The notes beneath the pieces were generated by a model. The model saw only the letters and a program-made list of their open reading frames with translations, had not been told where the DNA came from and did not search any database. The translations under genes were made by a program, and so were the position numbers. Positions 9,915 to 18,974 of a stretch of DNA of 64,000 nucleotides are shown one piece after another (the stretch's first letter is position 1; every line of letters starts with the position of its first letter). This DNA comes from Microbacterium sp. (lineage in GTDB: Bacteria; Actinomycetota; Actinomycetes; Actinomycetales; Microbacteriaceae). Location of the stretch: positions 179,379-243,378 of the forward strand of contig NZ_JAPSLI010000006.1 of NCBI RefSeq assembly GCF_031180975.1, given 5' to 3'.

Positions 9915-11417
9915 ATGAGGATCACGGATCCGTCCACCCCTACCGCCACCATCGGCGTCCCCGTCAAACGCCAGCCGTTCTACAAGTCGCTGTTCTTCCA
10001 TCTCGCCATCGCGGTCGTCCTCGGCGTCGCGATCGGGCACTTCTTCCCCGACATCGGGGCCCAGCTCAAGCCGCTGGGCGACGGGTTCATCCGTCTGATC
10101 AAGATGATCATCGCCCCGCTGATCTTCCTGGTGATCGTCACCGGCATCACGGCCGTCGGCGACGTCAAGGCGGTCGGCCGGGTGGGCGTCAAGGCGCTCG
10201 TGTACTTCACCGCCGCCACCGGCTTCGCCCTCGTCTTCGGGCTCGTCGTCGCCAACCTGATCCAGCCGGGCAAGGGCCTCGACATCGATCCGGCCTCACT
10301 GAGCGAGGACGCCCTGGAGGGCAAGACCGGCGAGCCCAAGGGGGCCGCGGAGTTCCTGCTCGGCGTCATCCCCGAGAGCGTCGTCAATGCCTTCGCGACC
10401 AACTCGCTGCTGCAGGTGCTGTTCTTCGCCATCTTCTTCGGCGCCGCGATCATCGTCATCGGTCCGAAGCGCTGCGCGCCCATCCTCAGCCTGTTCGAGC
10501 TGGTGCTCGAGCTGATCTTCAAGATCATGGCCTGGATCATGCGCATCGCCCCGATCGGCGCCTTCGGCGCGATGGGCTTCATCATCGGCCAGTACGGCAT
10601 CGAGACGCTCAGCACCTACGGCGTGCTGATACTGGCCTGCTACGGCGCCGCGATCGTCTTCATCGGCCTGCTGTTCCTGGTGGCGTGGCTCTTCGCCGGC
10701 GTGAACCTCTGGTCTTTCATCAAATACATCAAGGACGAGCTCCTGCTGGCGCTCGGCACCGCCTCCACCGAGGCGGTCATGCCCCGCATCATGACGAAGC
10801 TCACCAACGCCGGCTGCTCGCGCGCCACGGTGGGCCTGGTCGTGCCGACCGGCTACTCGTTCAACCTCGACGGCGCGGCGATCTACCTCTCCATCTCGCT
10901 GCTGTTCCTCGCCCAGGCGTTCGGCCACGATCTCAGCTTCGGCCAGCAGCTGGCCGCCCTCGGGATCCTCCTGCTCACGTCCAAGGGCATGGCCGGCGTT
11001 CCCGGCTCGAGCTTCCTCGCGCTGTCGGCCACCGCCGCCGCGCTCGGCATCTTCCCGGTCGCGGGCGTCGCGCTGCTGCTGGGCGCCGACCGCCTGATGG
11101 ACTCGATGCGCGTGAGCGTGAACCTGCTGGGCAACTGCGTGGCGACGTTCGTGGTCGCGAACTGGGAGAAGCAGTTCGACCGCAAGGTGATGAAGGCCGC
11201 CTTCGCCGGCGCGATCACCAACGAGGACTCCGCGATCATGCTGGGCGCCGACGAGGAGTTCGAGCGCGTCAACGCCGAGCGGATCGCCCAGGGCAAGCCG
11301 CCGCTTCCCAAGTTCGGCGGCGGACCCTTCGAGGACGAATACCCCGAGATCCGGATGGTCGATGAGATCCGTCTCCACGACGGTGTCGTTCGGCCCGAGG
11401 CCGACCCGAAGCCCTGA
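9915..11417 (+). CDS. dctA: C4-dicarboxylate/cation symporter of the DAACS family
   Basis: A 500-residue DctA/GltP-type symporter that takes up succinate, fumarate, malate or aspartate with protons or sodium. The N-terminal spans begin near YKSLFFHLAIAVVLG. Family signatures are present: TASTEAVMPR, the tip GYSFNLDGAAIY, GVPGSSF in the re-entrant loop and the ligand-binding NLLGNCVATFVV. About eight hydrophobic helices and two hairpins are apparent, as expected. The acidic, hydrophilic C-terminus of about 60 residues is longer than usual. The gene is monocistronic: an AT-rich promoter region lies before it and a strong hairpin after it. Confidence 0.93.
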   Translation: MRITDPSTPTATIGVPVKRQPFYKSLFFHLAIAVVLGVAIGHFFPDIGAQLKPLGDGFIRLIKMIIAPLIFLVIVTGITAVGDVKAVGRVGVKALVYFTAATGFALVFGLVVANLIQPGKGLDIDPASLSEDALEGKTGEPKGAAEFLLGVIPESVVNAFATNSLLQVLFFAIFFGAAIIVIGPKRCAPILSLFELVLELIFKIMAWIMRIAPIGAFGAMGFIIGQYGIETLSTYGVLILACYGAAIVFIGLLFLVAWLFAGVNLWSFIKYIKDELLLALGTASTEAVMPRIMTKLTNAGCSRATVGLVVPTGYSFNLDGAAIYLSISLLFLAQAFGHDLSFGQQLAALGILLLTSKGMAGVPGSSFLALSATAAALGIFPVAGVALLLGADRLMDSMRVSVNLLGNCVATFVVANWEKQFDRKVMKAAFAGAITNEDSAIMLGADEEFERVNAERIAQGKPPLPKFGGGPFEDEYPEIRMVDEIRLHDGVVRPEADPKP

Positions 11418-11430
11418 CCCGCATCGTCCC

Positions 11431-11465
11431 GCAGGCGCCGCTCCACCGTGTGGGGCGGCGCCTGC
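11431..11465 (+). terminator. Hairpin terminator after dctA
   Basis: A 16-bp stem with one G-U pair (11431-11446 with 11450-11465) and a 3-nt loop lies 14 nt after the dctA stop. It lacks a clear T-tract, as is common in very GC-rich actinobacteria. Confidence 0.7.
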
Positions 11466-11480
11466 TCATGTGCATGAGCC

Positions 11481-11493
11481 TAGACTCGGCCGC
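11481..11493 (+). promoter_or_regulatory. Minus-10 box for leaderless NRDE gene, copy 1
   Basis: TAGACT (11481-11486) lies 7 nt before the GTG start, with no ribosome site between. The same arrangement occurs before copy 2 at 18251, which supports a leaderless transcript starting at the GTG. Confidence 0.55.
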
Positions 11494-12186
11494 GTGTGCA
11501 CCGTTGTGATCGATGTCTCCCGCCCCACCCGTCTGCTCGCCGTGCGTGATGAGGATCCGCAGCGCGAGTGGGACGACATGGGCGTGTGGTGGCCGGAACA
11601 CTACCCGGGCGTCACCGGCATCCGCGACCGCCGGGCCGGCGGCGCGTGGCTCGCCCTCGACCCGGCCAGCCGCCGCCTTGCGGTGCTGCTGAACCGGGCG
11701 GACGTACTGGACCTGCCCGAGCGCGAGGTGGTCTCGCGCGGTGCGCTGGTGCTGGAGTCGGTCGCCGGCCGCTCGCCCGAGCCGCCGCTGCGCACGCACG
11801 GCTTCAATCTGCTGGAGGTGTCGCCGGAGCGTGCCAGAGTCCTGTCGTGGGACGGGGCCGAGCTCACCGAGACGCCTGTCGTCGACGGGGTGCACATGAT
11901 CGCGCACGACGGCCTCGACGACCCCGCCACCGCGCGCATCGCCGCCTGGCTGCCGCGGTTCCGCGCCGAGCACCCGTCGAGCGACGACCCGGACTGGTCG
12001 GCGCGCTGGCTCGACTTGCTCGCCGAGAGCGGCTCGCTCTCCCCCGACGACGACCGCGCGATCATCCGCGACAACCACGCGCACGGGTACCCGACCATGT
12101 CGCTGCTGTACTGCGTCGCCGCCGTGTCGGATGCCGGGGCGGTCGCCCGCTCGTACACCCTCGCTCGACCGGGCCAGTGGAGCTGA
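11494..12186 (+). CDS. NRDE/TANGO2-family protein, copy 1
   Basis: A 230-residue member of the NRDE (Ser-rich/TANGO2) family. It begins MCTVV, which after Met removal would expose the conserved N-terminal cysteine, and carries VRDEDP (17-22) where the family has Asn-Arg-Asp-Glu. Its function in bacteria is not established; N-terminal cysteine suggests an Ntn-hydrolase-like fold, and eukaryotic TANGO2 is linked to heme handling. I chose the GTG at 11494 because the paralogue at 18264 starts at the same residue and both have a TAGACT box 7 nt upstream. By my own alignment it differs from copy 2 at only 19 of 230 residues. Confidence 0.85.
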   Translation: MCTVVIDVSRPTRLLAVRDEDPQREWDDMGVWWPEHYPGVTGIRDRRAGGAWLALDPASRRLAVLLNRADVLDLPEREVVSRGALVLESVAGRSPEPPLRTHGFNLLEVSPERARVLSWDGAELTETPVVDGVHMIAHDGLDDPATARIAAWLPRFRAEHPSSDDPDWSARWLDLLAESGSLSPDDDRAIIRDNHAHGYPTMSLLYCVAAVSDAGAVARSYTLARPGQWS

Positions 12187-12195
12187 CCCGGACCG

Positions 12196-12999
12196 CTAGC
12201 CGGGCGGGCTCGGGTCGTGGTGGTCGACCACTCCGTACAGGCGGTGGTTCACCGGGTGGTAGGTGTTGCGCCCGGCCGAGAACAGCCGCTCGCCGTGGAA
12301 CCCGCGGCGCACCTCCTGCAGCACCGGCGTGCCCGCAGGCAGCCGCATGAACTCGGCGAGCTCCTGACCGAGCGACTGCGCGCTGATGTCGTACTCCACG
12401 CGGTCCATCGTCCAGCCGTTCTCGTGCAGCAGCGCGTCCAGGCTGTTCGTGGTGAGGTCACGCCGCTCAAAGCAGAGCGCTTCGGGCAGGAGATAGGTCT
12501 CGAGCCCGGCGATGGGGGTGTCGTTCGCGTAGCGCTCGCGGACGATGCGCAGCAGCGGCGTGCCGACCGGGAACCCGGTGAGCGCGGCGACCTGGTCGTC
12601 CGCGATCACCGGCTCGAACTCGGTCACCACTGAACGCGGCTGACGATGGCTCAGCGCGATCGCCTGGAAGATGGTGTGCGAGGTCTCGGGGCGATAGCCG
12701 ATCGCCGGCGACTGCTCCACTCGCGTCCCGCTGCCCTGCACCCGCGACACGATCCGGCGCTGCTCGAGGTCGTCCATGGCGCGGCGCAGGGTGGAGCGCG
12801 CGACGCCGAAGCCCTCGCAGAACTGCTGCTCGGTAGGCAGGGTGTCGCCGGGGATGACGATGCCACGGCGGATGGCGTTCTCGAGCTGGTCGATCACCTG
12901 TACGTAGCGCGGTGCCCTGCTGGTGGCGGGGATAGCACGGAACACTTCGTCGAAGTGGATCCGACGCGGGGGCCGCGTCACCTCCGATTGTCCGGCCAT
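12196..12999 (-). CDS. GntR-family regulator with UTRA ligand domain
   Basis: A 267-residue regulator of the HutC/PhnF subgroup. A winged helix (PRYVQVIDQLENAIRRGIVI ... TLPTEQQFCEGFGVARSTLRRAM) is followed by a UTRA effector domain (from about residue 120) with GYRPETSHT and a late VLQEVRR. The family binds DNA without ligand, and many members sense phosphonates or sugar phosphates. I chose the ATG at 12999, which has TAGACT 7 nt upstream as in a leaderless gene; an in-frame start at 13065 is possible. It is the last gene of the ABC importer/phosphatase block and probably controls it. Confidence 0.88.
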   Translation of the reverse strand: MAGQSEVTRPPRRIHFDEVFRAIPATSRAPRYVQVIDQLENAIRRGIVIPGDTLPTEQQFCEGFGVARSTLRRAMDDLEQRRIVSRVQGSGTRVEQSPAIGYRPETSHTIFQAIALSHRQPRSVVTEFEPVIADDQVAALTGFPVGTPLLRIVRERYANDTPIAGLETYLLPEALCFERRDLTTNSLDALLHENGWTMDRVEYDISAQSLGQELAEFMRLPAGTPVLQEVRRGFHGERLFSAGRNTYHPVNHRLYGVVDHHDPSPPG

Positions 13000-13020
13000 T
13001 CTCCGGAGTCTAGTGCGGAA

Positions 13021-13051
13021 GGGGGTGCCCCACTCCGAGTGCAGCACCCCC
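13021..13051 (-). terminator. Hairpin after the binding-protein gene
   Basis: GGGGGTGC (13021-13028) pairs with GCACCCCC (13044-13051) over a 15-nt loop, just past the stop of the binding-protein gene and before the regulator start. It is a likely terminator or attenuator without a strong T-tract. Confidence 0.6.
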
Positions 13052-13072
13052 CTGGCCCCCGGCATCAGCGAC

Positions 13073-14275
13073 TCACCGGCTGCTGCGCCAGAAGTCCAAC
13101 CATTCCGAGATGCTCGAGAAGTCGTCGCTGAGGTACTCAGTGCTGTACGGCTGCAGCTTGCCCTCGTCGGCCAGCGCGAGCAGACCGTGGCGGTCTTCGG
13201 CCGGCTTCACGTCCGGCGAGAACGAGGCCTTGCCGTCGGGCATGACGAACTCCATCCCCTCCTGCGAGGTGGCGAAGTGGATGTAGAGCTTGGCCGCGTT
13301 CGGGCTGTCGGTGTTCGAGGCGTACGCCATCGACTGCGGAACGGTCCAGCCTGCATACGGCTCGAGGTCGGTGCAGACGGCCTGGGCGTAGCCCTTGTCC
13401 TCGTTGTTGCGGTACTTCGAGCCCGGGATGAGGGCGATGGCGGGGTCGGGCTGCCCCTCGCCGCCGACAGCGTCGGAGGGCGCCTCGGCGTCCTTGCCGA
13501 CGATCGGGGAGTTCTGCGCGAACCGCTTGAGCCACTCGTGGACGGCCGACTCCTCGTCGGTGTCGATCTCCTCGCCGAACTGCGCCTCGTAGGCATCGGC
13601 GAATTCGTCGTCGTGGTCACGTGCCGACTGGTTCCAGCCGATCGGGTAGGTCGCGAACTTCTCCGGGTCGGGCAGCGCGACGCGTCCCTTCCAGTCCGGC
13701 TCCGTGAGCTCCCACACGTTCTCAACGGGGCAGCCGTCGGGGAAGGCGGCGGCGTTGTAGGTCCACACGTACGTCTCGTACAGGTTGAGGAAGGGGTAGC
13801 GCGCCTCCTCAGGGAGCTTGTCGTACATGTCGCCCGGCACCCAGTTGGTGAGGAGGCCGTCCTCGATGAGCGAGTACACGCCGGCGACCTCGGCGGATGC
13901 CAGCACGTCTCCGATGACGTTGCCCGACTTCCCCTCTGTGCGGACCTTCTCGATCACGTTGGTCTCGATCTTCACGCCGGTGGCCTCGATGCCGTACTTC
14001 GCCGTGAATGCCTCCGCGATCTGGACGACCTTGCCGGTCTGGTCGTAGATGGTGATCGGGCCCTCCTTCTTCGCCGCGGCGACGAGCTTCTCCAGGTCGA
14101 AGCCGTCGGCGGTCTCGTCGGGTGCCAGGGAGACCTTCGGCTTCGCGTCCTCCACGGGCTTGCCGCCGGCGGCGCCGGGAGGGGCGCAGGCCGCCAGGGC
14201 GACGGCGGTGAGCGCGAGGCCCGCGAACGCACCGGCGCGCCGCGGACGAGGCATGGTCAGGGATGTGGATCGCAT
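13073..14275 (-). CDS. ABC importer binding lipoprotein (phosphonate/iron type)
   Basis: A 400-residue binding protein with a signal peptide ending in lipobox LAAC (C30). The mature part follows the FbpA/PhnS pattern: an acid-rich start, KKEGPITIYDQTG (near 69-81), then NVIGDVLASAE and WKGRVALPDP, seen in Fe(III) and 2-aminoethylphosphonate binders. No paired tyrosines typical of iron binders are obvious. It is encoded behind the permease, ATPase and phosphatase genes rather than in front of them. The phosphatase and UTRA regulator suggest an organophosphorus ligand rather than iron. Confidence 0.85.
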   Translation of the reverse strand: MRSTSLTMPRPRRAGAFAGLALTAVALAACAPPGAAGGKPVEDAKPKVSLAPDETADGFDLEKLVAAAKKEGPITIYDQTGKVVQIAEAFTAKYGIEATGVKIETNVIEKVRTEGKSGNVIGDVLASAEVAGVYSLIEDGLLTNWVPGDMYDKLPEEARYPFLNLYETYVWTYNAAAFPDGCPVENVWELTEPDWKGRVALPDPEKFATYPIGWNQSARDHDDEFADAYEAQFGEEIDTDEESAVHEWLKRFAQNSPIVGKDAEAPSDAVGGEGQPDPAIALIPGSKYRNNEDKGYAQAVCTDLEPYAGWTVPQSMAYASNTDSPNAAKLYIHFATSQEGMEFVMPDGKASFSPDVKPAEDRHGLLALADEGKLQPYSTEYLSDDFSSISEWLDFWRSSR

Positions 14276-14306
14276 GATGGGTTCCTTCGTTTCGGGTGGG
14301 TGATGT

Positions 14307-15143
14307 TCAGGCCAGAGCCCCGGCGGCCGGCCGGGTCTGCAGTCTCATGAGGGTGTCCAGCAACGGGAAGTCGGCGCCTGCCACCGTGCCGCAGTAGTTG
14401 GCGTTGAGGTGGTCGGCCCGGCGCGGCAGCTCCTCGCCGCCGCCGTAGGACCGGTAGACGCCGCCCGCGCGGCGCAGGATGAGGGAGGGCGCGGCGACGT
14501 CCCACGGGTGGATGCCGAAGCCGAAGGCGGCATCCGCCCAGCCGGCCGCCACATGGCAGATGGCGATCGCGGCGCTGCCGAGGTCGCGGACATGCGAGTA
14601 CGTGTCCTGCAGTCGCGCGAGGGTCTCGAGCTTCTCCTCCCGGTCGCGCTGCAGGTCCTTGGCCGGAGGGAAGGTCGCGAGCACGGTCGCACGGTCCGGT
14701 GCGGTCATGCCCTCCGCGCGCAGGGGAGCGCCGTTCAGGAAGGCGCCGCGGGAGTCCGCCCGGAAGACGTGCCCGGCGATGGGGTCGAAGACCACTCCCG
14801 CCACCACCTCGTCGGCGACCACGGCCGCGATGCACACCCCCCAGAGCGCGATGCCCCTGGCGAAGTTCGAGGTCCCGTCGATCGGGTCGATGTACCAGGT
14901 GAGGTCGCCCCCGCCGGTCTCGCCGTCCTCCTCGCCCACGATCCTCGAGCCCGGGGACCGCGCCCCGATCACCTCACGGGCGCGGATCTCGCTGCGGCGG
15001 TCGTACTCGGTGACGAAGTCGTGCAGGCTGCTCTTCGCCTGGAACTCGAGGCCGGGCGTGCGGAAGCCCTGCGCGGCCACGGCACCGGCTTCGCGAGCCG
15101 CCTCCTCTGCGATGTCGGCCAGCTCGATCGATGCGTCGATCAT
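14307..15143 (-). CDS. Inositol-monophosphatase-family phosphatase
   Basis: A 278-residue Mg2+-dependent phosphatase of the IMPase/FBPase superfamily, which hydrolyses phosphate monoesters such as inositol-, histidinol- or sugar-phosphates. All metal-site motifs are present: GEEDGE (70-75), DPIDGTSNF (86-94) and WDVAAP (214-219). Its ATG overlaps the stop of the transporter ATPase gene by ATGA, so it is made together with the importer. That coupling is the best clue to its role: to dephosphorylate whatever the importer brings in, or to make a counter-product. The substrate is not identifiable from sequence. Confidence 0.88.
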   Translation of the reverse strand: MIDASIELADIAEEAAREAGAVAAQGFRTPGLEFQAKSSLHDFVTEYDRRSEIRAREVIGARSPGSRIVGEEDGETGGGDLTWYIDPIDGTSNFARGIALWGVCIAAVVADEVVAGVVFDPIAGHVFRADSRGAFLNGAPLRAEGMTAPDRATVLATFPPAKDLQRDREEKLETLARLQDTYSHVRDLGSAAIAICHVAAGWADAAFGFGIHPWDVAAPSLILRRAGGVYRSYGGGEELPRRADHLNANYCGTVAGADFPLLDTLMRLQTRPAAGALA

Positions 15144-16237
15144 GCGGATGCCACCTCCATGCGGCGCCCCTGACGGTCGAACACGTGCAGCGCGGGGCCG
15201 GCCACGCTGAGCACGACCCGATCTCCCGGCCGAGCCGCGCTCTGCACCGACGAGGTGGTGTACACCCGCCGACCGGCGATGCGCACCTCGGTGATCCAGC
15301 TTCCGCCGGTGGGCATCACGGAGTCGACGACACCGTGCATCACCAGATCGCCTGCGCGCAGCTCGTCCCCGGGGGCGTGGATGCGCACGGACTCCGGCCG
15401 GATGCCGAGCGAGCCGAGCCGGGCGGGGTCGACGCGCCGCGAGAGGTACGCGTGCGCCTCCACGGCGTCGTCGGCAACCGGGTCCAGCTCGAAGAAGTTG
15501 ATCGGCGGCACTCCGAGGAAGTTGGCCACGAACCGGTTCGCGGGGCGGTCGTAGATGTCCAGCGGGGTGCCGACCTGCTGCAGCTCGCCGTCGAACATGA
15601 CGGCCACCCTGGTGGCCAGCGTCATCGCCTCCCACTGGTCGTGCGTGACGAAGACGATGGTCGAGTTCGTCTCCTCGTGGATGCGCTTCAGCTCGGCCCG
15701 CATCTCCAGCCGCAGCCGCGAGTCGAGGTTCGACAGCGGTTCGTCGAGCAGCATGGTGTGCGGCTGCACCGCCAGCATCCGGGCCAGCGCCACGCGCTGC
15801 TGCTGCCCGCCGGACATCTGCGCGGGGTAGCGGTCGCCGTACTTCGTGATGCTCAGCGACTCGAGCACCTCGGCGATGCGCTTGTCCCTCGTCGCCTTGT
15901 CGAGCTTCTTCAGCTTGAGACCGTAGTCGATGTTGTCGGCGACGGTGAGGTGGGGCCAGAGCGCGTAGTTCTGGAACACCATGCCGAGATCGCGCGCCTC
16001 CGGAGCCACGAACCGACGGGCGGCGGGGTCGTCGACGACGCGGTCGCCGATCGTGATCGAGCCGGCGGTCGCGTTCTCGAGGCCGGCGATCATGCGGATC
16101 GTGGTCGTCTTGCCGCACCCGGAGGGGCCGAGCAGGCACATGAAGTCGCCGTCCTCGATGGTCAGATCGAGACCGTCGACCGCGTTGGCCGCGCCGCCGT
16201 AGCTCTTGGCCACGTCGTTGAGAGTGATCGTTGGCAT
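15140..16237 (-). CDS. ABC importer ATPase (FbpC/PhnT/PotA type)
   Basis: A 365-residue ABC ATPase with a regulatory C-terminal TOBE-like domain. Walker A GPSGCGKTT is at 37-45, Q-loop VFQNYALWPH at 87-96, signature MSGGQ at 141-145, Walker B MLLDEP at 162-167 and the H-loop in VTHDQWEAM. From about residue 240 a beta-rich segment (IRPESVRIH...) forms the TOBE domain found in spermidine, iron and phosphonate importers. It lies 5 nt downstream of the permease gene and overlaps the phosphatase gene by 4 nt. Confidence 0.92.
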   Translation of the reverse strand: MPTITLNDVAKSYGGAANAVDGLDLTIEDGDFMCLLGPSGCGKTTTIRMIAGLENATAGSITIGDRVVDDPAARRFVAPEARDLGMVFQNYALWPHLTVADNIDYGLKLKKLDKATRDKRIAEVLESLSITKYGDRYPAQMSGGQQQRVALARMLAVQPHTMLLDEPLSNLDSRLRLEMRAELKRIHEETNSTIVFVTHDQWEAMTLATRVAVMFDGELQQVGTPLDIYDRPANRFVANFLGVPPINFFELDPVADDAVEAHAYLSRRVDPARLGSLGIRPESVRIHAPGDELRAGDLVMHGVVDSVMPTGGSWITEVRIAGRRVYTTSSVQSAARPGDRVVLSVAGPALHVFDRQGRRMEVASA

Positions 16238-16242
16238 GGTTC

Positions 16243-18102
16243 TCAGGCTCCTAGTCCGCGAGAGAGATCGGTTTTCATGACCTTCTGCACCGTGTAGGTG
16301 CCGGCGAAGGCCAGGGCCGACACGATGAGCACGACCCCGTTGCCGGCCTGCGAGTAGCCGAGGTCGAGCAGTCGGATCGACAGAGTGGTGAGGACGTCGA
16401 GGCCGGGCACTGTGAGGATGATCACCAGGCTCAGGCTCTTGATGCCGGAGATGAAGGCCATCACCATCGCCACCGCGACGGCGCTCTTCTGCACCGGCAG
16501 CACGATGGTGCGGAATCGGTGGAACCAGCCGGCGCCGGCGACCCTGGCGGCCTCCTCGGTCTCGCTGCCGAGCTGCATCATGGCCGAGATGCCGGAGCGG
16601 GATGCGAACGGCATCTGCTCGGTGAAGTAGATGATCACCAGCAGCAATGCGGTGCCGTACAGCGCCGGGATGGGCCCGCGCTGCTCGCCGAACAGTGCCA
16701 TGTACGCGGTGGCGAAGGCGATGCCGGGCACGAGGTAGGGGAGGAAGAGCATCTGCCGGAGCCCTCCGGAGATGGCGCGGGAGTCGGACCGCACGACGAC
16801 GTATCCGGCGAGCAGGCCGACGATGCCGGCGAGCACCGACGAGGACCCCACGATCCAGAAGCTGTTCCACGTCGCCTGCCAGACGTCGGAGTTCAGCAGG
16901 ATGCCGTTCGGGAAGCCCAGGGTGTCGAGGTCGGTGCCGACCCACCAGTCCAGCGTGAAGTTGGACGGGGAGAAGTCGCCGGGGCGTCGCATCAGGGTCG
17001 ACAGGATCAGCACGAGCAGCGGAACTGCGACGCTCACCAGGAACAGCACGCCGCAGGCGAGGGTCGTCAGCGGACGAGCGTGCTTGAGGTCGACCACGGT
17101 GCCGGCGCTGCCGCTCTTGCCCGTGATCGTGACGAAGCGCTTGGCCTCCTTCACGAAGTGCACGTCCACCCACAGCGAGATGGCTCCGATCAGCACGATG
17201 ACGGCGGCGATCACCGCGGCGGCGCCGCTCTGGTTGCTGTAGATGCTGCGGTAGAGGCTGGTCGCGAGGACGTTCATGTTGATCGGCAGGCCCAGTACAT
17301 ACGCCACGCCGAACTCGCCGATGACCTTGGCGAGGATGAGGGTGATCGCCGAGATGATCGCCGGCCGCAGGATGGGCAGCACGATGCTGAACGCCGTGCG
17401 CACCTTCGACGCACCGAGGATCTGCGACGATTCCTCGAGTGTGGAGTCGAAGCGCTTCAGCGCATTGCCGACGAGGAGGATCACGAACGGCGTGAAGTGC
17501 ATCACGAAGATGAGGATGATCGGCACGTGCCCGTAGGCGAGCCAGTCGGGAACGCGCACGCCCATCGCTTCGAGCCATCCCACCTGGCCGCCCGCGGTAC
17601 GGTTCTTGAACAGTGTGAGCCAGGCGAGGGCGAACGTCCACGACGGCAGCATGTACGGCACGATGAGCGCCGTCGCGAACCAGCGGCGTCCCCACGTGTT
17701 GGTCCGCACCAGCAGCCAGGCGATGCTGAGACCCAGCGCCAGCGCGAGCACGATGCTCACCCCGGCGATGACGAGGGTGTTGATCAGCGGCTCCCAGAAG
17801 ATGGCTGCCGCCTGCGGCGACACGAATACCCGCCAGAAGTAGTACGACGTGAGCGTGCCCTCGGGCTGCTGCGTGATGTCCTCGTCGGGCTCGCCGACCA
17901 TGACACTCTCGGCGAGCAGTGCCACGATCGGGATCACGATCAGGTAGCCGAACAGCACCAGACCGAGCAGGCCGATCGCATTGGTCGGATTGGCCATGAG
18001 ATCGCGGAGCCGCTGGCTCAGGGGACGGCGGGGTCGCCGAGGACGCCGCCGTGCAGGGCTGTCCCCGTCCGTGGGCGCCGGCGTGAGGATGTTTGTCGTC
18101 AA
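16243..18102 (-). CDS. Double-length ABC importer permease (FbpB/PhnU type)
   Basis: A 619-residue permease made of two fused halves, each with about six membrane spans, as in FbpB and ThiP. Two EAA loops are visible: LEESSQILGASKVRTAFSIVLP in the first half and EEAARVAGAGWFHRFRTIVLP in the second. One gene therefore provides the whole channel. It is the first gene of the operon and its start faces the promoter of the second NRDE gene. The N-terminus is very Arg/Pro rich, probably cytoplasmic. Confidence 0.92.
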   Translation of the reverse strand: MTTNILTPAPTDGDSPARRRPRRPRRPLSQRLRDLMANPTNAIGLLGLVLFGYLIVIPIVALLAESVMVGEPDEDITQQPEGTLTSYYFWRVFVSPQAAAIFWEPLINTLVIAGVSIVLALALGLSIAWLLVRTNTWGRRWFATALIVPYMLPSWTFALAWLTLFKNRTAGGQVGWLEAMGVRVPDWLAYGHVPIILIFVMHFTPFVILLVGNALKRFDSTLEESSQILGASKVRTAFSIVLPILRPAIISAITLILAKVIGEFGVAYVLGLPINMNVLATSLYRSIYSNQSGAAAVIAAVIVLIGAISLWVDVHFVKEAKRFVTITGKSGSAGTVVDLKHARPLTTLACGVLFLVSVAVPLLVLILSTLMRRPGDFSPSNFTLDWWVGTDLDTLGFPNGILLNSDVWQATWNSFWIVGSSSVLAGIVGLLAGYVVVRSDSRAISGGLRQMLFLPYLVPGIAFATAYMALFGEQRGPIPALYGTALLLVIIYFTEQMPFASRSGISAMMQLGSETEEAARVAGAGWFHRFRTIVLPVQKSAVAVAMVMAFISGIKSLSLVIILTVPGLDVLTTLSIRLLDLGYSQAGNGVVLIVSALAFAGTYTVQKVMKTDLSRGLGA

Positions 18103-18250
18103 GACGTCCTCGTCTCTGTCCTGATCAATTGGTATCTAAAAGGGTATGTTTAGGGACATTAGGGGACGGATGCCGACGATGTCAAGCGCGGCGCGATCGA
18201 ATTGTTTCGATGTCGGGATGAATCGCGACGCCGCGCCTCCGGCATCCGCC
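18103..18250. promoter_or_regulatory. Divergent promoter region, ABC operon and NRDE copy 2
   Basis: This 148-bp divergent spacer contains an A/T-rich core near 18124-18160. In that core a TACC word recurs on the minus strand about 12 bp apart. It is the natural place for the GntR/UTRA operator, but no clean palindrome stands out. Confidence 0.4.
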
Positions 18251-18263
18251 TAGACTCTCCCTC
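18251..18263 (+). promoter_or_regulatory. Minus-10 box for leaderless NRDE gene, copy 2
   Basis: TAGACT (18251-18256) sits 7 nt before the GTG start, matching copy 1 within the shared string CCTAGACTC. No ribosome site is present. Confidence 0.55.
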
Positions 18264-18956
18264 GTGTGCACGGTCGTCATCGATGTCTCCACCCCGACCC
18301 GCCTGCTCGCCGTGCGCGACGAGGATCCGCAGCGCGAGTGGGATGACATGGGCGCGTGGTGGCCGGAGCACTACCCCGGCGTCACCGGCATCCGCGACCG
18401 CCGCGCGGGGGGCGCATGGCTCGCGCTCGACCCGGCCACCCGCCGCCTCGCCGTGCTGCTGAACCGGGCGGACGTGCTGGATCTACCCGCGAGCGAGGTG
18501 GTCTCACGGGGCGGACTGGTGCTGGAGTCCGTGGTCGGGCGTTCTCCGGAGCCGCCGTTGCGCACGCACGGCTTCAACCTGCTCGAGGTGTCACCGGAGC
18601 ACGCCAGGGTGCTGTCGTGGGACGGCGTCGAACTGACCGAGACGCCGGTCGTCGACGGGGTGCACATGATCGCCCACGACGGACTGGACGACCCGGCCAC
18701 CGCCCGCATCGCGACGTGGCTGCCGCGGTTCCGAGCGGAGCGCCCCGCTCCTGACGACCCGGACTGGTCGGCGCGCTGGCTCGAGCTGCTCGCCGAGAGC
18801 GGCGAGCTGTCGCCGGAGGACGACCGGGCGATCATCCGCGACAACCACGTGCACGGCTATCCGACGATGTCGCTGCTGTACTGCATCGCGGCGGTGTCGG
18901 ATGCCGGGGCCGTCGCCCGTTCGTACACGCTCGCGCGTCCGGGGCAGTGGGGCTGA
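18264..18956 (+). CDS. NRDE/TANGO2-family protein, copy 2
   Basis: A 230-residue paralogue of the protein at 11494, about 92% identical, with the same GTG start, length and end (LARPGQWG against LARPGQWS). The MCTVV start and VRDEDP motif are kept, so both copies are probably functional. The differences are scattered and mostly conservative, with the largest cluster around residues 157-160. The copies are in the same orientation about 6.8 kb apart and enclose the ABC importer block. Function is unknown beyond family membership. Confidence 0.85.
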   Translation: MCTVVIDVSTPTRLLAVRDEDPQREWDDMGAWWPEHYPGVTGIRDRRAGGAWLALDPATRRLAVLLNRADVLDLPASEVVSRGGLVLESVVGRSPEPPLRTHGFNLLEVSPEHARVLSWDGVELTETPVVDGVHMIAHDGLDDPATARIATWLPRFRAERPAPDDPDWSARWLELLAESGELSPEDDRAIIRDNHVHGYPTMSLLYCIAAVSDAGAVARSYTLARPGQWG

Positions 18957-18974
18957 CGCCGCGGGGTGCGCCGG

